This document shows positions 26,214-34,776 of a DNA stretch of 64,000 nucleotides, one piece after another (the stretch's first letter is position 1; every line of letters starts with the position of its first letter). Source of the DNA: an uncultured Flavobacteriaceae bacterium (GTDB taxonomy: Bacteria; Bacteroidota; Bacteroidia; Flavobacteriales; Flavobacteriaceae); contig CANLXN010000006.1 of NCBI GenBank assembly GCA_947495135.1, positions 1 to 64,000 of the forward strand, in the 5' to 3' direction. The translations under genes and the position numbers were made by a program. A model generated the notes under the pieces. The model was not told where the DNA came from and searched no databases. It was given only the letters and a program-made list of their open reading frames with translations.

Positions 26214-26954
26214 TTATCGGTTCGCATAAGGGCCTATCTTGGTAGTAATTAGCACTACTCCATTTCTTCCTTCAGAGCCGTAGATGTTTGTTGCTGCGAG
26301 CCCTTTCAAAATCTTTACACTAGCCACATTATTGGGATCAATATCGAAAGAACGATTGGACCCTCTATCACTACAAATAATATTTCCTGGGGTATTAATA
26401 TTAGTGTCGTATGGCACACCGTCGACCACATACAAAGGATGATTAGTTCCATTAAAAGAGCTTAGACCTCTAATAACTACGGTATTAGTAGCTCCTACAA
26501 ATCCTGTTTGCGGTTTTACAATGACTCCCGCCATTTTACCATCGAGCGTTCTGGAAAAATCATTTTCTAAACTTCCTGCTATATCGGTTCCACAAATAGT
26601 TGAAACTGCATAGCCCTGTGCTTCTTTTTTGGTAAATCCGCCAGAAATGGCAGCTATTATATGCACATTATCTCGTTCCATGACCATGTCAATTCTACGG
26701 TCATCTTCAATAAGTGTCGTTAAATTATAATACCCTGCATGACTAAACACCAAATACTGACCTATTTCGGCATTGATGGTATAATTACCTTCTTCATCCG
26801 TCTTAATTTCATTGTCCGTTCCTTTGACGGTTATTTTGGCATTGGGAAAAAGTTGATCATTTTCATCGGTTACAGTTCCGGAAATTTCTAGCTGCTGCCC
26901 TTGTACGTTAAACGCACATAGTGCAAATACAAATGTTACAATTAATGTTTTCAT
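26214..26954 (-). CDS. Barrel-less SusC-type protein: carboxypeptidase-regulatory domain plus TonB plug
   Basis: The 246-residue protein has a signal peptide (residues 1-19), a CarboxypepD_reg-like domain (about 20-95, ISGTVTDENDQLFPNA, DEEGNYTINA) and a TonB-dependent receptor plug (about 105-240: TLDGKMAGVIVKPQTG, VVIRGLSSFNGTNHPLYVVDGVPYD shortened, SVKILKGLAATNIYGSEGRNGVVLITTK). A normal SusC continues with a beta-barrel of about 700 residues; here it stops at once and is followed by a terminator, so it ends by design or by old truncation. A role as a surface or periplasmic adaptor is speculative. It shares a promoter layout with the VWA gene at 27171. Confidence 0.85.
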   Translation of the reverse strand: MKTLIVTFVFALCAFNVQGQQLEISGTVTDENDQLFPNAKITVKGTDNEIKTDEEGNYTINAEIGQYLVFSHAGYYNLTTLIEDDRRIDMVMERDNVHIIAAISGGFTKKEAQGYAVSTICGTDIAGSLENDFSRTLDGKMAGVIVKPQTGFVGATNTVVIRGLSSFNGTNHPLYVVDGVPYDTNINTPGNIICSDRGSNRSFDIDPNNVASVKILKGLAATNIYGSEGRNGVVLITTKIGPYANR

Positions 26955-26979
26955 ATGGTTTGGATTATTAGTTATATTC

Positions 26980-27046
26980 TGAAGCTAGGTAGAATGACCA
27001 AATCAAAAAAGGTAGAATGAGTGAATGGGCATTCTGAGTTAGGGAA
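26980..27046 (-). promoter_or_regulatory. Paired direct-repeat promoter of the plug-domain gene
   Basis: On the minus strand the 11-mers TTCCCTAACTC (27046-27036) and TTCACTCATTC (27025-27015) start 21 bp apart. A -7-like box TAGCTTCA (26987-26980) follows 27 bp after the second repeat. The proximal repeat lies exactly 60 bp before the ATG. The layout matches, base for base in spacing, that before the VWA gene. Two direct repeats two helical turns apart are typical of LytTR-type regulators; that assignment is inferred. Confidence 0.7.
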
Positions 27047-27107
27047 ACGGATGAATTGATAGTTAAGTAAACGATTTCCTAAATAAACTGTTTATGGTTA
27101 AGTCAAT

Positions 27108-27139
27108 AAAAAAAGAGGAGTCACTCAAGTGAACTCCCC
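27108..27139 (-). terminator. Terminator of the VWA gene
   Basis: The minus strand forms GGGGAGT-(T)-CAC, loop TTGA, GTG-ACTCCTC, and then seven T. This is a strong intrinsic terminator about 30 bp past the stop at 27171. Confidence 0.85.
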
Positions 27140-27170
27140 TTCTCAAAAAAACCAACCAAACTTATTTATC

Positions 27171-29087
27171 TTACCAATAACTTTTTACTAACCGAATAAA
27201 TTCTGCTCTATAACCTTCTTTATCACTCCCACGACCAGCTTCTGCCAACTTAATTACATCGTTCTTGTTTAACTTATTTACAAAATCCGATTTACGAATC
27301 TGCATTCCGAATAGAGCGACAGCAGCAGAGAATTTGAAGTCTTGCGACGCATTTTCAAATTCACGTTCGTTATCCATGAGCGTTTTCACAATAAGCTTAC
27401 TCTTTTTCCCATCTGGTTCTTTGTATCGAAACTTTACGGTAAGTAATTCACTTGTATTGCTAGAGGAGGATCTGGTGTACTTTAAATCTGGAATATTTTT
27501 CAGGTAATCACTCTTCACGCCTACAGGTATAATTTCGTACAGTGCGGTAACTGTATGTCCACTTCCCAGCTCACCTGCGTCTTTTTTATCGTCTTCAAAA
27601 TCTTCATCATTAAGCAGTCTATTTTCATAACCTACCAAACGATATGCCTGTACTTTATTGGGATTAAATTCTACTTGAATTTTCACATCCTTAGCTATGG
27701 TATACATGGTTCCAAAAAACTCTTTGCCTAAGACTTTTCTCGCTTCTTGCATACTATCGATGTAAGCGTGATTCCCATTGCCTTTATCGGCTAAAGTTTC
27801 CATTTTAGAGTCCTGATAGTTTCCCATTCCAAAACCGAGTACTGTTAAGAACACACCGCTATTTCGTTTTTCGACGATCAAATCTTCCATAGCGCGATCG
27901 CTAGAGGCGCCCACGTTAAAATCACCGTCTGTAGCTAATATGACGCGGTTATTTCCTTTTTCTATGAAATTTTCTTCGGCTAATTTATAGGCTAATTCAA
28001 TTCCTTCTCCTCCCGCTGTAGACCCGCCTGAACTCAAATTTTCAATCGCATCCATTATTACGTTCTTTTCAATTCCGTTAGTTGGAGGCAGCACAACTCC
28101 CGCAGCACCTGCATATACTACAATAGACACTTTATCTTGTTCTCTAAGTTGATCTACTAAGACCCCAAATGCTGGTTTTAACAACCCAAGTTTGTTTTCT
28201 GAGCCCATGGATCCAGACACATCGATTAAGAAAACTAAATTAGACCCTGGCACACCTTCCGTTTGAACGTCTTTTCCCTTTAAGCCAATCTTTACCAGCT
28301 TTGCATCCTTATTCCATGGAGACGAAGCCATCTCTGTGTCGATAGAGAAAGGTTCTTTTTTCTTAGGCTCACTGTAGTTATAGGAAAAGTAATTAATCAT
28401 TTCTTCAATCTTAACGGCATCCTGTGGAATGGTTTGTCCATTGTTGATCATTCTTCGAATATTACTATAACCAGCTTTATCTACGTCGATAGAGAAAGTC
28501 GATAGAGGAGCAAATTGAACCATTTTGAAAATGTTCTCATCTATTTTAGCATAGCTTTCTCGATCTGTAGAAACATAACTGTTGTCCATTACTCGGTTAT
28601 TAGACACTCCTAATCCAGCTCCGTAAGTAACTGCAATCCCAGGAGACCTTCCCGTTAAGGTTCGTGATATGTTATTTTCAGATGCATATCCTTTTTTAGT
28701 ACCAATAGACTCTGATGTAATTTTATTCACCGAATACGATGTACTTTTCCTTTGTTTCGTTGCTGCATAGCCTGTAACTACCACCTCATGCAAAACGCTC
28801 CCCGCCCGCATCGCGAAACTAATTTGGGTAGTCTTACTAGTAATTTGATGCTCTTCATTCTCATAACCTATATAACTGAAGATTAGACGCTGTCCTACTT
28901 CAGCAGTGATTTCATAATTTCCGTCAAAATCTGTTTGAGTTCCATTAGACGTGCCTTTCACAATAATATTCACTCCTGGAAGTGGTAAAGCAGATTCGTC
29001 GGTGATCGTTCCTGAAACGAGTATTTCTTGCGCCTGACCTTGCATGGTTAAAAAGGCAATCATTAAAAATTTCAATAGTGTTTTCAT
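27171..29087 (-). CDS. VWA domain protein with N-terminal carboxypeptidase-regulatory domain
   Basis: The 638-residue protein has a signal peptide (1-19), a CarboxypepD_reg-like domain (about 20-100), a short plug-like stretch (HEVVVTGY, SENNISRTLTGRSPGI, about 105-160), a VWF-A-linked N-terminal domain (about 170-275, FAPLSTFSIDVDKAGYSNIRR), a VWA domain with MIDAS DVSGS starting at D289, and a C-terminal DUF3520-like part with RLVGYENR. This is the YfbK-type architecture fused to TonB-receptor-like N-terminal modules. It may bind protein partners at the envelope; ligand and role are unknown. It is flanked by its own promoter repeats and terminator. Confidence 0.88.
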   Translation of the reverse strand: MKTLLKFLMIAFLTMQGQAQEILVSGTITDESALPLPGVNIIVKGTSNGTQTDFDGNYEITAEVGQRLIFSYIGYENEEHQITSKTTQISFAMRAGSVLHEVVVTGYAATKQRKSTSYSVNKITSESIGTKKGYASENNISRTLTGRSPGIAVTYGAGLGVSNNRVMDNSYVSTDRESYAKIDENIFKMVQFAPLSTFSIDVDKAGYSNIRRMINNGQTIPQDAVKIEEMINYFSYNYSEPKKKEPFSIDTEMASSPWNKDAKLVKIGLKGKDVQTEGVPGSNLVFLIDVSGSMGSENKLGLLKPAFGVLVDQLREQDKVSIVVYAGAAGVVLPPTNGIEKNVIMDAIENLSSGGSTAGGEGIELAYKLAEENFIEKGNNRVILATDGDFNVGASSDRAMEDLIVEKRNSGVFLTVLGFGMGNYQDSKMETLADKGNGNHAYIDSMQEARKVLGKEFFGTMYTIAKDVKIQVEFNPNKVQAYRLVGYENRLLNDEDFEDDKKDAGELGSGHTVTALYEIIPVGVKSDYLKNIPDLKYTRSSSSNTSELLTVKFRYKEPDGKKSKLIVKTLMDNEREFENASQDFKFSAAVALFGMQIRKSDFVNKLNKNDVIKLAEAGRGSDKEGYRAEFIRLVKSYW

Positions 29088-29112
29088 GGGTAGTGTTTTA
29101 TAGATTACGATG

Positions 29113-29179
29113 TAAAACTATTACAGATCAACACTAGAGAAAACAGAGAATGAGGGAACGCACTCTTTGAGTGAGGGAA
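29113..29179 (-). promoter_or_regulatory. Paired direct-repeat promoter of the VWA gene
   Basis: On the minus strand TTCCCTCACTC (29179-29169) and TTCCCTCATTC (29158-29148) start 21 bp apart. TAGTTTTA (29120-29113) follows 27 bp after the second repeat, which lies exactly 60 bp before the ATG. All spacings equal those of the plug-domain gene, so one regulator probably controls both. Confidence 0.72.
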
Positions 29180-29268
29180 ACTCCTTAAAGAACTATTTGA
29201 GATATGGGATTAGCCATTTTTAAGGCTAATAAAGACAACGCTTAAAATGATACCGCTCACTAGAAGAC

Positions 29269-30345
29269 CTACTTATATTTCTTTAATAACTGCATAACGT
29301 CTTCCCGTTTTATTTTACCTGTTTCGGTAAACGGAAATTCGGACAATGTATATACTTTTTTCGGACGCTCAAACTTGCTTAAGGCAGAAAAAGCGTTGGA
29401 ATAATTGGGTGGACTATCTTGCGATTTTCGTTCTAACACAAGCACGAGTCTTTGCCCAAGGGCTTCATCATCTTCCGCGCAAATAATAAAGGGTGTATTA
29501 ATGTATACTGAAAGTTTAGCTTCTACTTCCTCTGGGCTAATCTTTACACCTCCACTATTAATTACGTTGTCAATTCTTCCCAACCACTGAAAAGAAAGCG
29601 GTGAATGTAGTTCGACTAAATCATTGGTAATTACTTCCTCATCACTCACTTTTGGAGCATTTATCACCAAACAACCTCTATGGTCTATGCTAAATTTCAC
29701 TTCTGGAAGCGCCGAAAAAATAGTGCTCTTTGCAAAGCCATTTAGCCTTCTTACTGCAACGTGCGTAACTGTTTCGGTCATTCCATAGGTCGCGAAAATT
29801 TCTGTGGATTTATCCTGAAGTTGATCAATCAATTCTGGAGAAATAACTCCTCCTCCCACAATCACTTTCTTCACTTTGTCTAAGGCTTCTAATGAATGAA
29901 ACAACTGGTACGGAACCATCGCAACGAAATCATACGGATTATCATATTCTACCAATGCGTCCTTCTCGGGAGCCACTACGTGTAAATCCCAACCAAGAAC
30001 CATTGCACGAACCAACATCATTTTCCCAGCAATATAGTTGGAAGACAAACAAAGCAGTGCCTTGGTGCCTTCGCCTACTTTGAAATACGTTCCAGTTGCC
30101 TTCGCGCTATTAATCATTTGTTGTTTAGAAATAGTAATTTCCTTGGGAGTTCCAGTAGAACCAGAGGTATTTACCAAGACGTTATCCTCAAAATTGAGCC
30201 ACTCTTCAAAAAACAAGGCCATACTCACTTCATATGGTGCTCCTTGCTCAATAAGATCTGACGAAAAGTTGAGAATTTCCTCTGCAGAAGTGTACGAGAG
30301 GCCGTTTAATTTAAACTTTGGGTGGATGGATGGTGAAGTTGTCAA
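29269..30345 (-). CDS. menE: AMP-binding protein, MenE-like (o-succinylbenzoate-CoA ligase)
   Basis: The 358-residue protein belongs to the acyl-adenylate-forming family. The phosphate-binding loop is NTSGSTGTPKEIT (about residues 58-70), the A5 motif ATYGMTETVTHV, the A7 motif LGRIDNVINSGGVKISPEEVE and the C-terminal lysine region TETGKIKRED. It is shorter than most ligases of the family (450-550), lacking much of the N-terminal subdomain, which is normal for flavobacterial MenE as I recall. The start is a TTG, with no ATG nearby; IHPKFKLNG is the usual N-terminus. It closes an operon with menC, supporting the menaquinone role. Confidence 0.85.
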   Translation of the reverse strand: MTTSPSIHPKFKLNGLSYTSAEEILNFSSDLIEQGAPYEVSMALFFEEWLNFEDNVLVNTSGSTGTPKEITISKQQMINSAKATGTYFKVGEGTKALLCLSSNYIAGKMMLVRAMVLGWDLHVVAPEKDALVEYDNPYDFVAMVPYQLFHSLEALDKVKKVIVGGGVISPELIDQLQDKSTEIFATYGMTETVTHVAVRRLNGFAKSTIFSALPEVKFSIDHRGCLVINAPKVSDEEVITNDLVELHSPLSFQWLGRIDNVINSGGVKISPEEVEAKLSVYINTPFIICAEDDEALGQRLVLVLERKSQDSPPNYSNAFSALSKFERPKKVYTLSEFPFTETGKIKREDVMQLLKKYK

Positions 30346-30354
30346 TGGCCAAAA

Positions 30355-31536
30355 TTAGAAGTTAGTAGCTTCATTTACTTGAAAAGGATCTTTCTCTTTA
30401 GTTAAAGGTGCTTCTACCTTTCCAAAGAGCTTCTCTTTCCAACCAGTCCATTTATAGCGCCATGCCATGAGACCTAGGAATATTGGATAAATTATAAATA
30501 CAGGACCTAAAATACTAAATCCTACTTCTGGCTCTGAGATATCTTTTAAAATTGAATTGGTCTGGAAGGCAGTCCAATCTGCAGTTACAAGCAAGGCCGC
30601 AACCAGATTATTACCTGCATGAAAACCTAATGCGAGCTCCATACCTTCGTCCATGAGTGTCATTATGCCTAACAAAAACCCAGTACCGATATAATAGACC
30701 ATAATAATGGGGCCCAATTTTTCTACTTCAGGGTTTGCAATATGCATACCTCCAAAAATCACAGAGGTAATCACCAAGGGTGTAAATTTAGAAGTGAGAA
30801 GACCGCGCAAACTCGCATACACTGAACTTTCAAAAAAGCCATTCAAAATGGAGGTAAATGTGAGCAATGCAATGAGTCCTAATCCTCCCAAGAAAATAAG
30901 GGAATACATTTCTATCCCCAGATCCATTTCAGAATAAATAAAGTAGAAGGCAATTAGAAAAACAGTCGTAGCTATAAATAGAAAAGCAAACTTTTTTTTA
31001 TGGCTGGACACTCCAATTCCTTGCATTAAATAACCTCTAAATAAGTATTCTTCAAAACTAGTCTGCAAAGGGATCATTACAATAGCGATCACTGCAAGAA
31101 TTAAGAAAGGTATCAACTGAAACTGTATCTCGTAATCTTCCGAAGAGATTTTATAGTCTATAAGAGTTGTTACAATTGTAAAAACAGCAACCATTGAGAA
31201 ACCAAAGGCAAACCTACCCCAATCCATTTTTTTTCGAATGGTGGTAAGTTTCAGCATTGGTTGTCTGTGCACATATTTTACCCAAAACCAAATTCCCAAA
31301 AGTCCAATAGCAAAAGACAAAAGCATTAGAAATAGAGTTAGATTACTCTCTAAAACCATCATTAAAGCATTAGGATCTTCTAGTACAGATAAATCGCCTC
31401 CGTCCATCATTACCTTAGCCATAATGGCGCCAACAAAAGGTAAACTTCCAAGTTGCCAAATAGAAAAAATAACAACTACGCCCAGCACATATCTCCAGCT
31501 TTCGTGTAGGTAATCAAACGCTTGTTTTATAAACAT
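30355..31536 (-). CDS. CPBP family intramembrane glutamic endopeptidase
   Basis: The 393-residue membrane protein has about eight hydrophobic segments. The CPBP/CAAX-protease motifs are FEEYLFRGYLMQG (EExxxR, about residue 165), FGGMHIAN and GFHAGNNLV, providing the catalytic Glu/Arg and His/Asn residues. Substrates of bacterial CPBP proteins are mostly unknown. The gene lies inside the men operon between menC and menE (gaps of 18 and 9 bp), so it is co-transcribed, but no direct role in quinone synthesis is known. Confidence 0.88.
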   Translation of the reverse strand: MFIKQAFDYLHESWRYVLGVVVIFSIWQLGSLPFVGAIMAKVMMDGGDLSVLEDPNALMMVLESNLTLFLMLLSFAIGLLGIWFWVKYVHRQPMLKLTTIRKKMDWGRFAFGFSMVAVFTIVTTLIDYKISSEDYEIQFQLIPFLILAVIAIVMIPLQTSFEEYLFRGYLMQGIGVSSHKKKFAFLFIATTVFLIAFYFIYSEMDLGIEMYSLIFLGGLGLIALLTFTSILNGFFESSVYASLRGLLTSKFTPLVITSVIFGGMHIANPEVEKLGPIIMVYYIGTGFLLGIMTLMDEGMELALGFHAGNNLVAALLVTADWTAFQTNSILKDISEPEVGFSILGPVFIIYPIFLGLMAWRYKWTGWKEKLFGKVEAPLTKEKDPFQVNEATNF

Positions 31537-31554
31537 CTTAGATTGATTTTAGAT

Positions 31555-32604
31555 TCAATAAGTAAGCTTTAACGGACTCAAATCCCATGCTGCATTGGCG
31601 TTATAAGCGATCGTACCATTGGCAACTTCGAGCGGTGATTGAATATTATTGGTGTATAAACTTCCAGTCCCCAATCCTTGCGGCAATTTACTATTTTTTG
31701 TGAACGTATATTGTGAAATAGCATTTAATCCAACGTTGCTTTCTAGTGCTGAAGTGATCCACCAGCCAATGCCGCGTTCTTCCGCTTTCGAAATCCAGTC
31801 GTCACTCCCTTGAAAACCACCAATAAAGCTCGGTTTAAGAATAATGAATTGTGGCTGAATGGCATTCAACATTTTAATTTTTTCTTCGGAAGTTGATACT
31901 CCTATTAGTTCTTCGTCCAGCGCAATTGGCAAAGGTGTTTTTTCGCAAAGTGCGGCCATTTCGGTCCACTGCCCTGCTTTTATAGGTTGCTCAATAGAAT
32001 GAAGTTCTAATTCTGAAAGTTGTTTTAATTTTTCGAGTGCGTGAGCGGGCTTAAACGCTCCGTTGGCATCTACTCTCAATTCAATTTCGGTCGCAGAAAA
32101 TTCTCTTCGGATGTTTCGAAGTAGTTCCATTTCAGAAGAAAAATCTATCGCGCCAATTTTCATTTTAATACATTGAAAACCTTGCTTCAGTTTTTCTGAA
32201 ATTTGCTCCTTCATAAATCCGCTATCACCCATCCATATAAGTCCGTTAATAGGGACAGCTTCTTTTCCTTTCGAAAATGCCGAAGGAAATAATTGAAACG
32301 GATCACTGGAAGCAAAAGACTTGAAGGCGGTCTCCAGCCCAATTTGAATCGAAGGAAAATCTGTTAGTTGCGAATAAAGTCTATCTACACCTTGATCGAT
32401 ATGATCACAAACCCAGCTTAGCTTGGCTTCGTAATCGGACCTGTCGTCTATACTTAATCCGCGTAGAAGTCCGCACTCTCCTATTCCGTAAGAATGATCA
32501 TCTTTCAGAATAATATACCAAGCTTCCTTGGTGAGAAGCACCCCTCTAGAGGTTCCCGCTGCTCGTTTAAACTCTAGGACATGCTTTTTATAAGTCGCTT
32601 TCAA
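31555..32604 (-). CDS. menC: o-Succinylbenzoate synthase MenC (enolase superfamily)
   Basis: The 349-residue protein shows the enolase-superfamily pattern: KMKIG (catalytic lysine pair), RVDANGAF (first Mg ligand), HSIEQPI (second), ALDEEL (third) and ILKPSFIGG with the second catalytic lysine. By family and context it dehydrates SHCHC to o-succinylbenzoate in menaquinone synthesis. A dipeptide epimerase is the main alternative, but the neighbours menE and menA make MenC the better call. It lies 12 bp after the UPF0173 gene. Confidence 0.9.
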   Translation of the reverse strand: MKATYKKHVLEFKRAAGTSRGVLLTKEAWYIILKDDHSYGIGECGLLRGLSIDDRSDYEAKLSWVCDHIDQGVDRLYSQLTDFPSIQIGLETAFKSFASSDPFQLFPSAFSKGKEAVPINGLIWMGDSGFMKEQISEKLKQGFQCIKMKIGAIDFSSEMELLRNIRREFSATEIELRVDANGAFKPAHALEKLKQLSELELHSIEQPIKAGQWTEMAALCEKTPLPIALDEELIGVSTSEEKIKMLNAIQPQFIILKPSFIGGFQGSDDWISKAEERGIGWWITSALESNVGLNAISQYTFTKNSKLPQGLGTGSLYTNNIQSPLEVANGTIAYNANAAWDLSPLKLTY

Positions 32605-32616
32605 AAGTTGGTCTAT

Positions 32617-33297
32617 TTATAATTCTAAAGAAGCGCCTATTTCCAAAAGCATCAGGTCTTTCCCGGCGTCATAAAATTTCTTTTTGGCTTCCGCACTATC
32701 AATCTCAATATAGCCGAAAGTGTCGTAATGAACGCCTAAAACTTTATCGCAATCTACGAAATCACTTGCCAGAATTGCATCATCAATCCCCATGGTAAAA
32801 TTATCTCCAATAGGAAGTATAGCCAAATCGAGCTTCGTCCATAACGGTATTAGCTTCATGTCCATGGTGAGCGCAGTGTCTCCGGCAATATAAATATTCT
32901 TATGCTCTCCTTCGATCACAAAACCGCCTGGGATCCCGCCATCCGAACCATCTGGAAACGTACTTGTATGTATTGCGTTTACATATTTCAATTTACCGAA
33001 ATCGAATTGCCAACTCCCCCCGTGATTCATGGGATGGACACTAAACCCTTTTTCTTGGTAATGCATTGCAATTTCATAATTACTTACTATCACCGCATCT
33101 GTGTTTTTGGCAATTGCCTCGACATCGAGTGTATGATCCTGGTGAGCATGAGTAACTAAGATATAATCTGCCTTTAAATCGTTTATGTTGATGTGATCTT
33201 TGGACAACGGATTGCCAGAAATAAAAGGATCTACAAGAATATTCTGTCCGGCCATCTCGATGTGTAGACTATTTTGTCCGTAAAATGTAATTTTCAT
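32617..33297 (-). CDS. UPF0173-type MBL-fold metal-dependent hydrolase
   Basis: This 226-residue cytoplasmic protein has the metallo-beta-lactamase fold. Visible motifs are VTHAHQDHTLD (HxHxDH, about residues 49-54), the His in NAIHTS, the Asp in IAGDTAL and the late HYDTFGYIE. The substrate is unknown. In Flavobacteriia it commonly travels with menA and menC, as here. It is probably the first gene of the minus-strand operon ending with menE. No convincing promoter box was found in the 311 bp upstream. Confidence 0.88.
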   Translation of the reverse strand: MKITFYGQNSLHIEMAGQNILVDPFISGNPLSKDHININDLKADYILVTHAHQDHTLDVEAIAKNTDAVIVSNYEIAMHYQEKGFSVHPMNHGGSWQFDFGKLKYVNAIHTSTFPDGSDGGIPGGFVIEGEHKNIYIAGDTALTMDMKLIPLWTKLDLAILPIGDNFTMGIDDAILASDFVDCDKVLGVHYDTFGYIEIDSAEAKKKFYDAGKDLMLLEIGASLEL

Positions 33298-33608
33298 CTA
33301 GGTCTTAATTTATAGTTGAATAACAATTTCATCCCGATTGGTTATTTTACGCTTAAAATTAGTGGAATTAGATCAGTTATTCTAACTAAAATGAATCCGA
33401 TTTATTTTTTCTCCTCTTATCAAACTGTTCTTTTTTGAACTTCATATATGTACTGAGGCATCACTGTTTTAATCTCTAATAGGTCTTTGATAGGAAGAAT
33501 ATCCGCGTTATTAGACTTTCAGAATCTATCAAAAATTAAAGAATAAGTAGGATAATTACTACGTATTCAGATTTTTAATTATATTTATCCTCCCTACAAC
33601 TAACACTT
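33298..33608. other. Divergent intergenic region, no gene seen
   Basis: These 311 bp separate the minus-strand men operon from the plus-strand TPR pair. The stretch is very AT-rich with only short ORFs. TATATTTA at 33578-33585, 23 nt before the TPR ATG, is a possible -7 box. Nothing else is recognised. Confidence 0.4.
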
Positions 33609-34754
33609 ATGCGCAAAATTATTGCCCCTTTGATGGTGCTTTTTGTCATTTCTGGATATGCCAATAATCCAAAAATTGACCACCTCATCCAAGAGCTTGA
33701 ACAAAGTTCTTCTTCAGAAACTACCATCAAGATTTATAGAGATCTCTCCAAAGTCTATTACAAAACTCAGGTTAAGTTTGACAGTGCCTTTTATTATACT
33801 AAACTTGCATATGAGATTGCTCAAGATGAGGGACTCAAACTGCAACAAGGACAAACGTTGTTTGATCAAGCCTCTATTTTTAGAGCAGTTGGGGATGTAG
33901 AGCGCGCAATTGAACTGTATGGTCAAAGCATTAAAATTTCAAGAGTTGAAGCCAAGGTAAATTCCAAAGCAATAAGACTATTGGTGGCGACTATTAATAA
34001 TATGGGAGACATTTATTTGGCCAATAGAGATTTTCAAAATGCGAAAGACTCATTTAATGAAGTTGTATCACTTACCATTGAGCATGATATGCGAGATATT
34101 GAGGCCGTCGCCTATTTAAATCTTGCTGAAATCACTTATTATGAAGGTAAATATGAGGATTCTGAACGTTATATCCATAGAAGTGGTATTGCTTATCCTT
34201 CATTCAAAGAAACGCTTCCCACTTATTATTTAATTGCAGCTAAAACAAATATGGCGCTGGATAAAAATGAAGACGCCGAGAAATCTGCCCTTAAAGGACT
34301 AGCAATTGCGCAGAAAACAAGCGATTTACAAAACTCTAGAGATTTAGCCTCCTTCCTATACAATTACTATGGAAGTATAAACGAGTACAAATCTGCTCAT
34401 GTATACGGCAACATGGTTTTATCTTATAAAGATAGTCTCGATGCTGGAGCCAACCGAAAAGAGCTCGATAAGCTTTTATTAGGCTTTCGGTTAAAAGAAC
34501 AGGAAAGTGAACTAGAACAACTAGCTCAAAAAAATAAATACCTAACTACTATTTACGTACTTGGAGGATTGGGTACTGTTTTACTGTTAGTTCTGGTATC
34601 TAGACAAGTTAAGATTGTTAGAATGACACGAAATATTCGCGATGTTCAAAACAATTTGATTCAAAATGAATTGGACAAACTAAAATCCAAAGAGAGTGGT
34701 TTTCAAGCAACTTTAGAACAAGATAAGGAATATGCCAATCCAGATTTCATCTAA
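33609..34754 (+). CDS. TPR membrane protein, sensor-like, copy 1
   Basis: The 381-residue protein has a signal peptide (1-18), five or six tetratricopeptide repeats (about residues 35-290, such as AFYYTKLAYEIAQDEG and NNMGDIYLANRDFQNAKDSF), a coiled stretch, one transmembrane segment (about 311-330, TIYVLGGLGTVLLLVLVS) and a short cytoplasmic tail of about 50 residues. The layout equals the sensor half of Bacteroidota TPR histidine kinases or TPR-HTH regulators, but no kinase or DNA-binding domain follows. It is a paralogue of the next gene, 22 bp downstream. Function unknown. Confidence 0.8.
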   Translation: MRKIIAPLMVLFVISGYANNPKIDHLIQELEQSSSSETTIKIYRDLSKVYYKTQVKFDSAFYYTKLAYEIAQDEGLKLQQGQTLFDQASIFRAVGDVERAIELYGQSIKISRVEAKVNSKAIRLLVATINNMGDIYLANRDFQNAKDSFNEVVSLTIEHDMRDIEAVAYLNLAEITYYEGKYEDSERYIHRSGIAYPSFKETLPTYYLIAAKTNMALDKNEDAEKSALKGLAIAQKTSDLQNSRDLASFLYNYYGSINEYKSAHVYGNMVLSYKDSLDAGANRKELDKLLLGFRLKEQESELEQLAQKNKYLTTIYVLGGLGTVLLLVLVSRQVKIVRMTRNIRDVQNNLIQNELDKLKSKESGFQATLEQDKEYANPDFI

Positions 34755-34776
34755 TGTCCTATTAATAACTACATCG

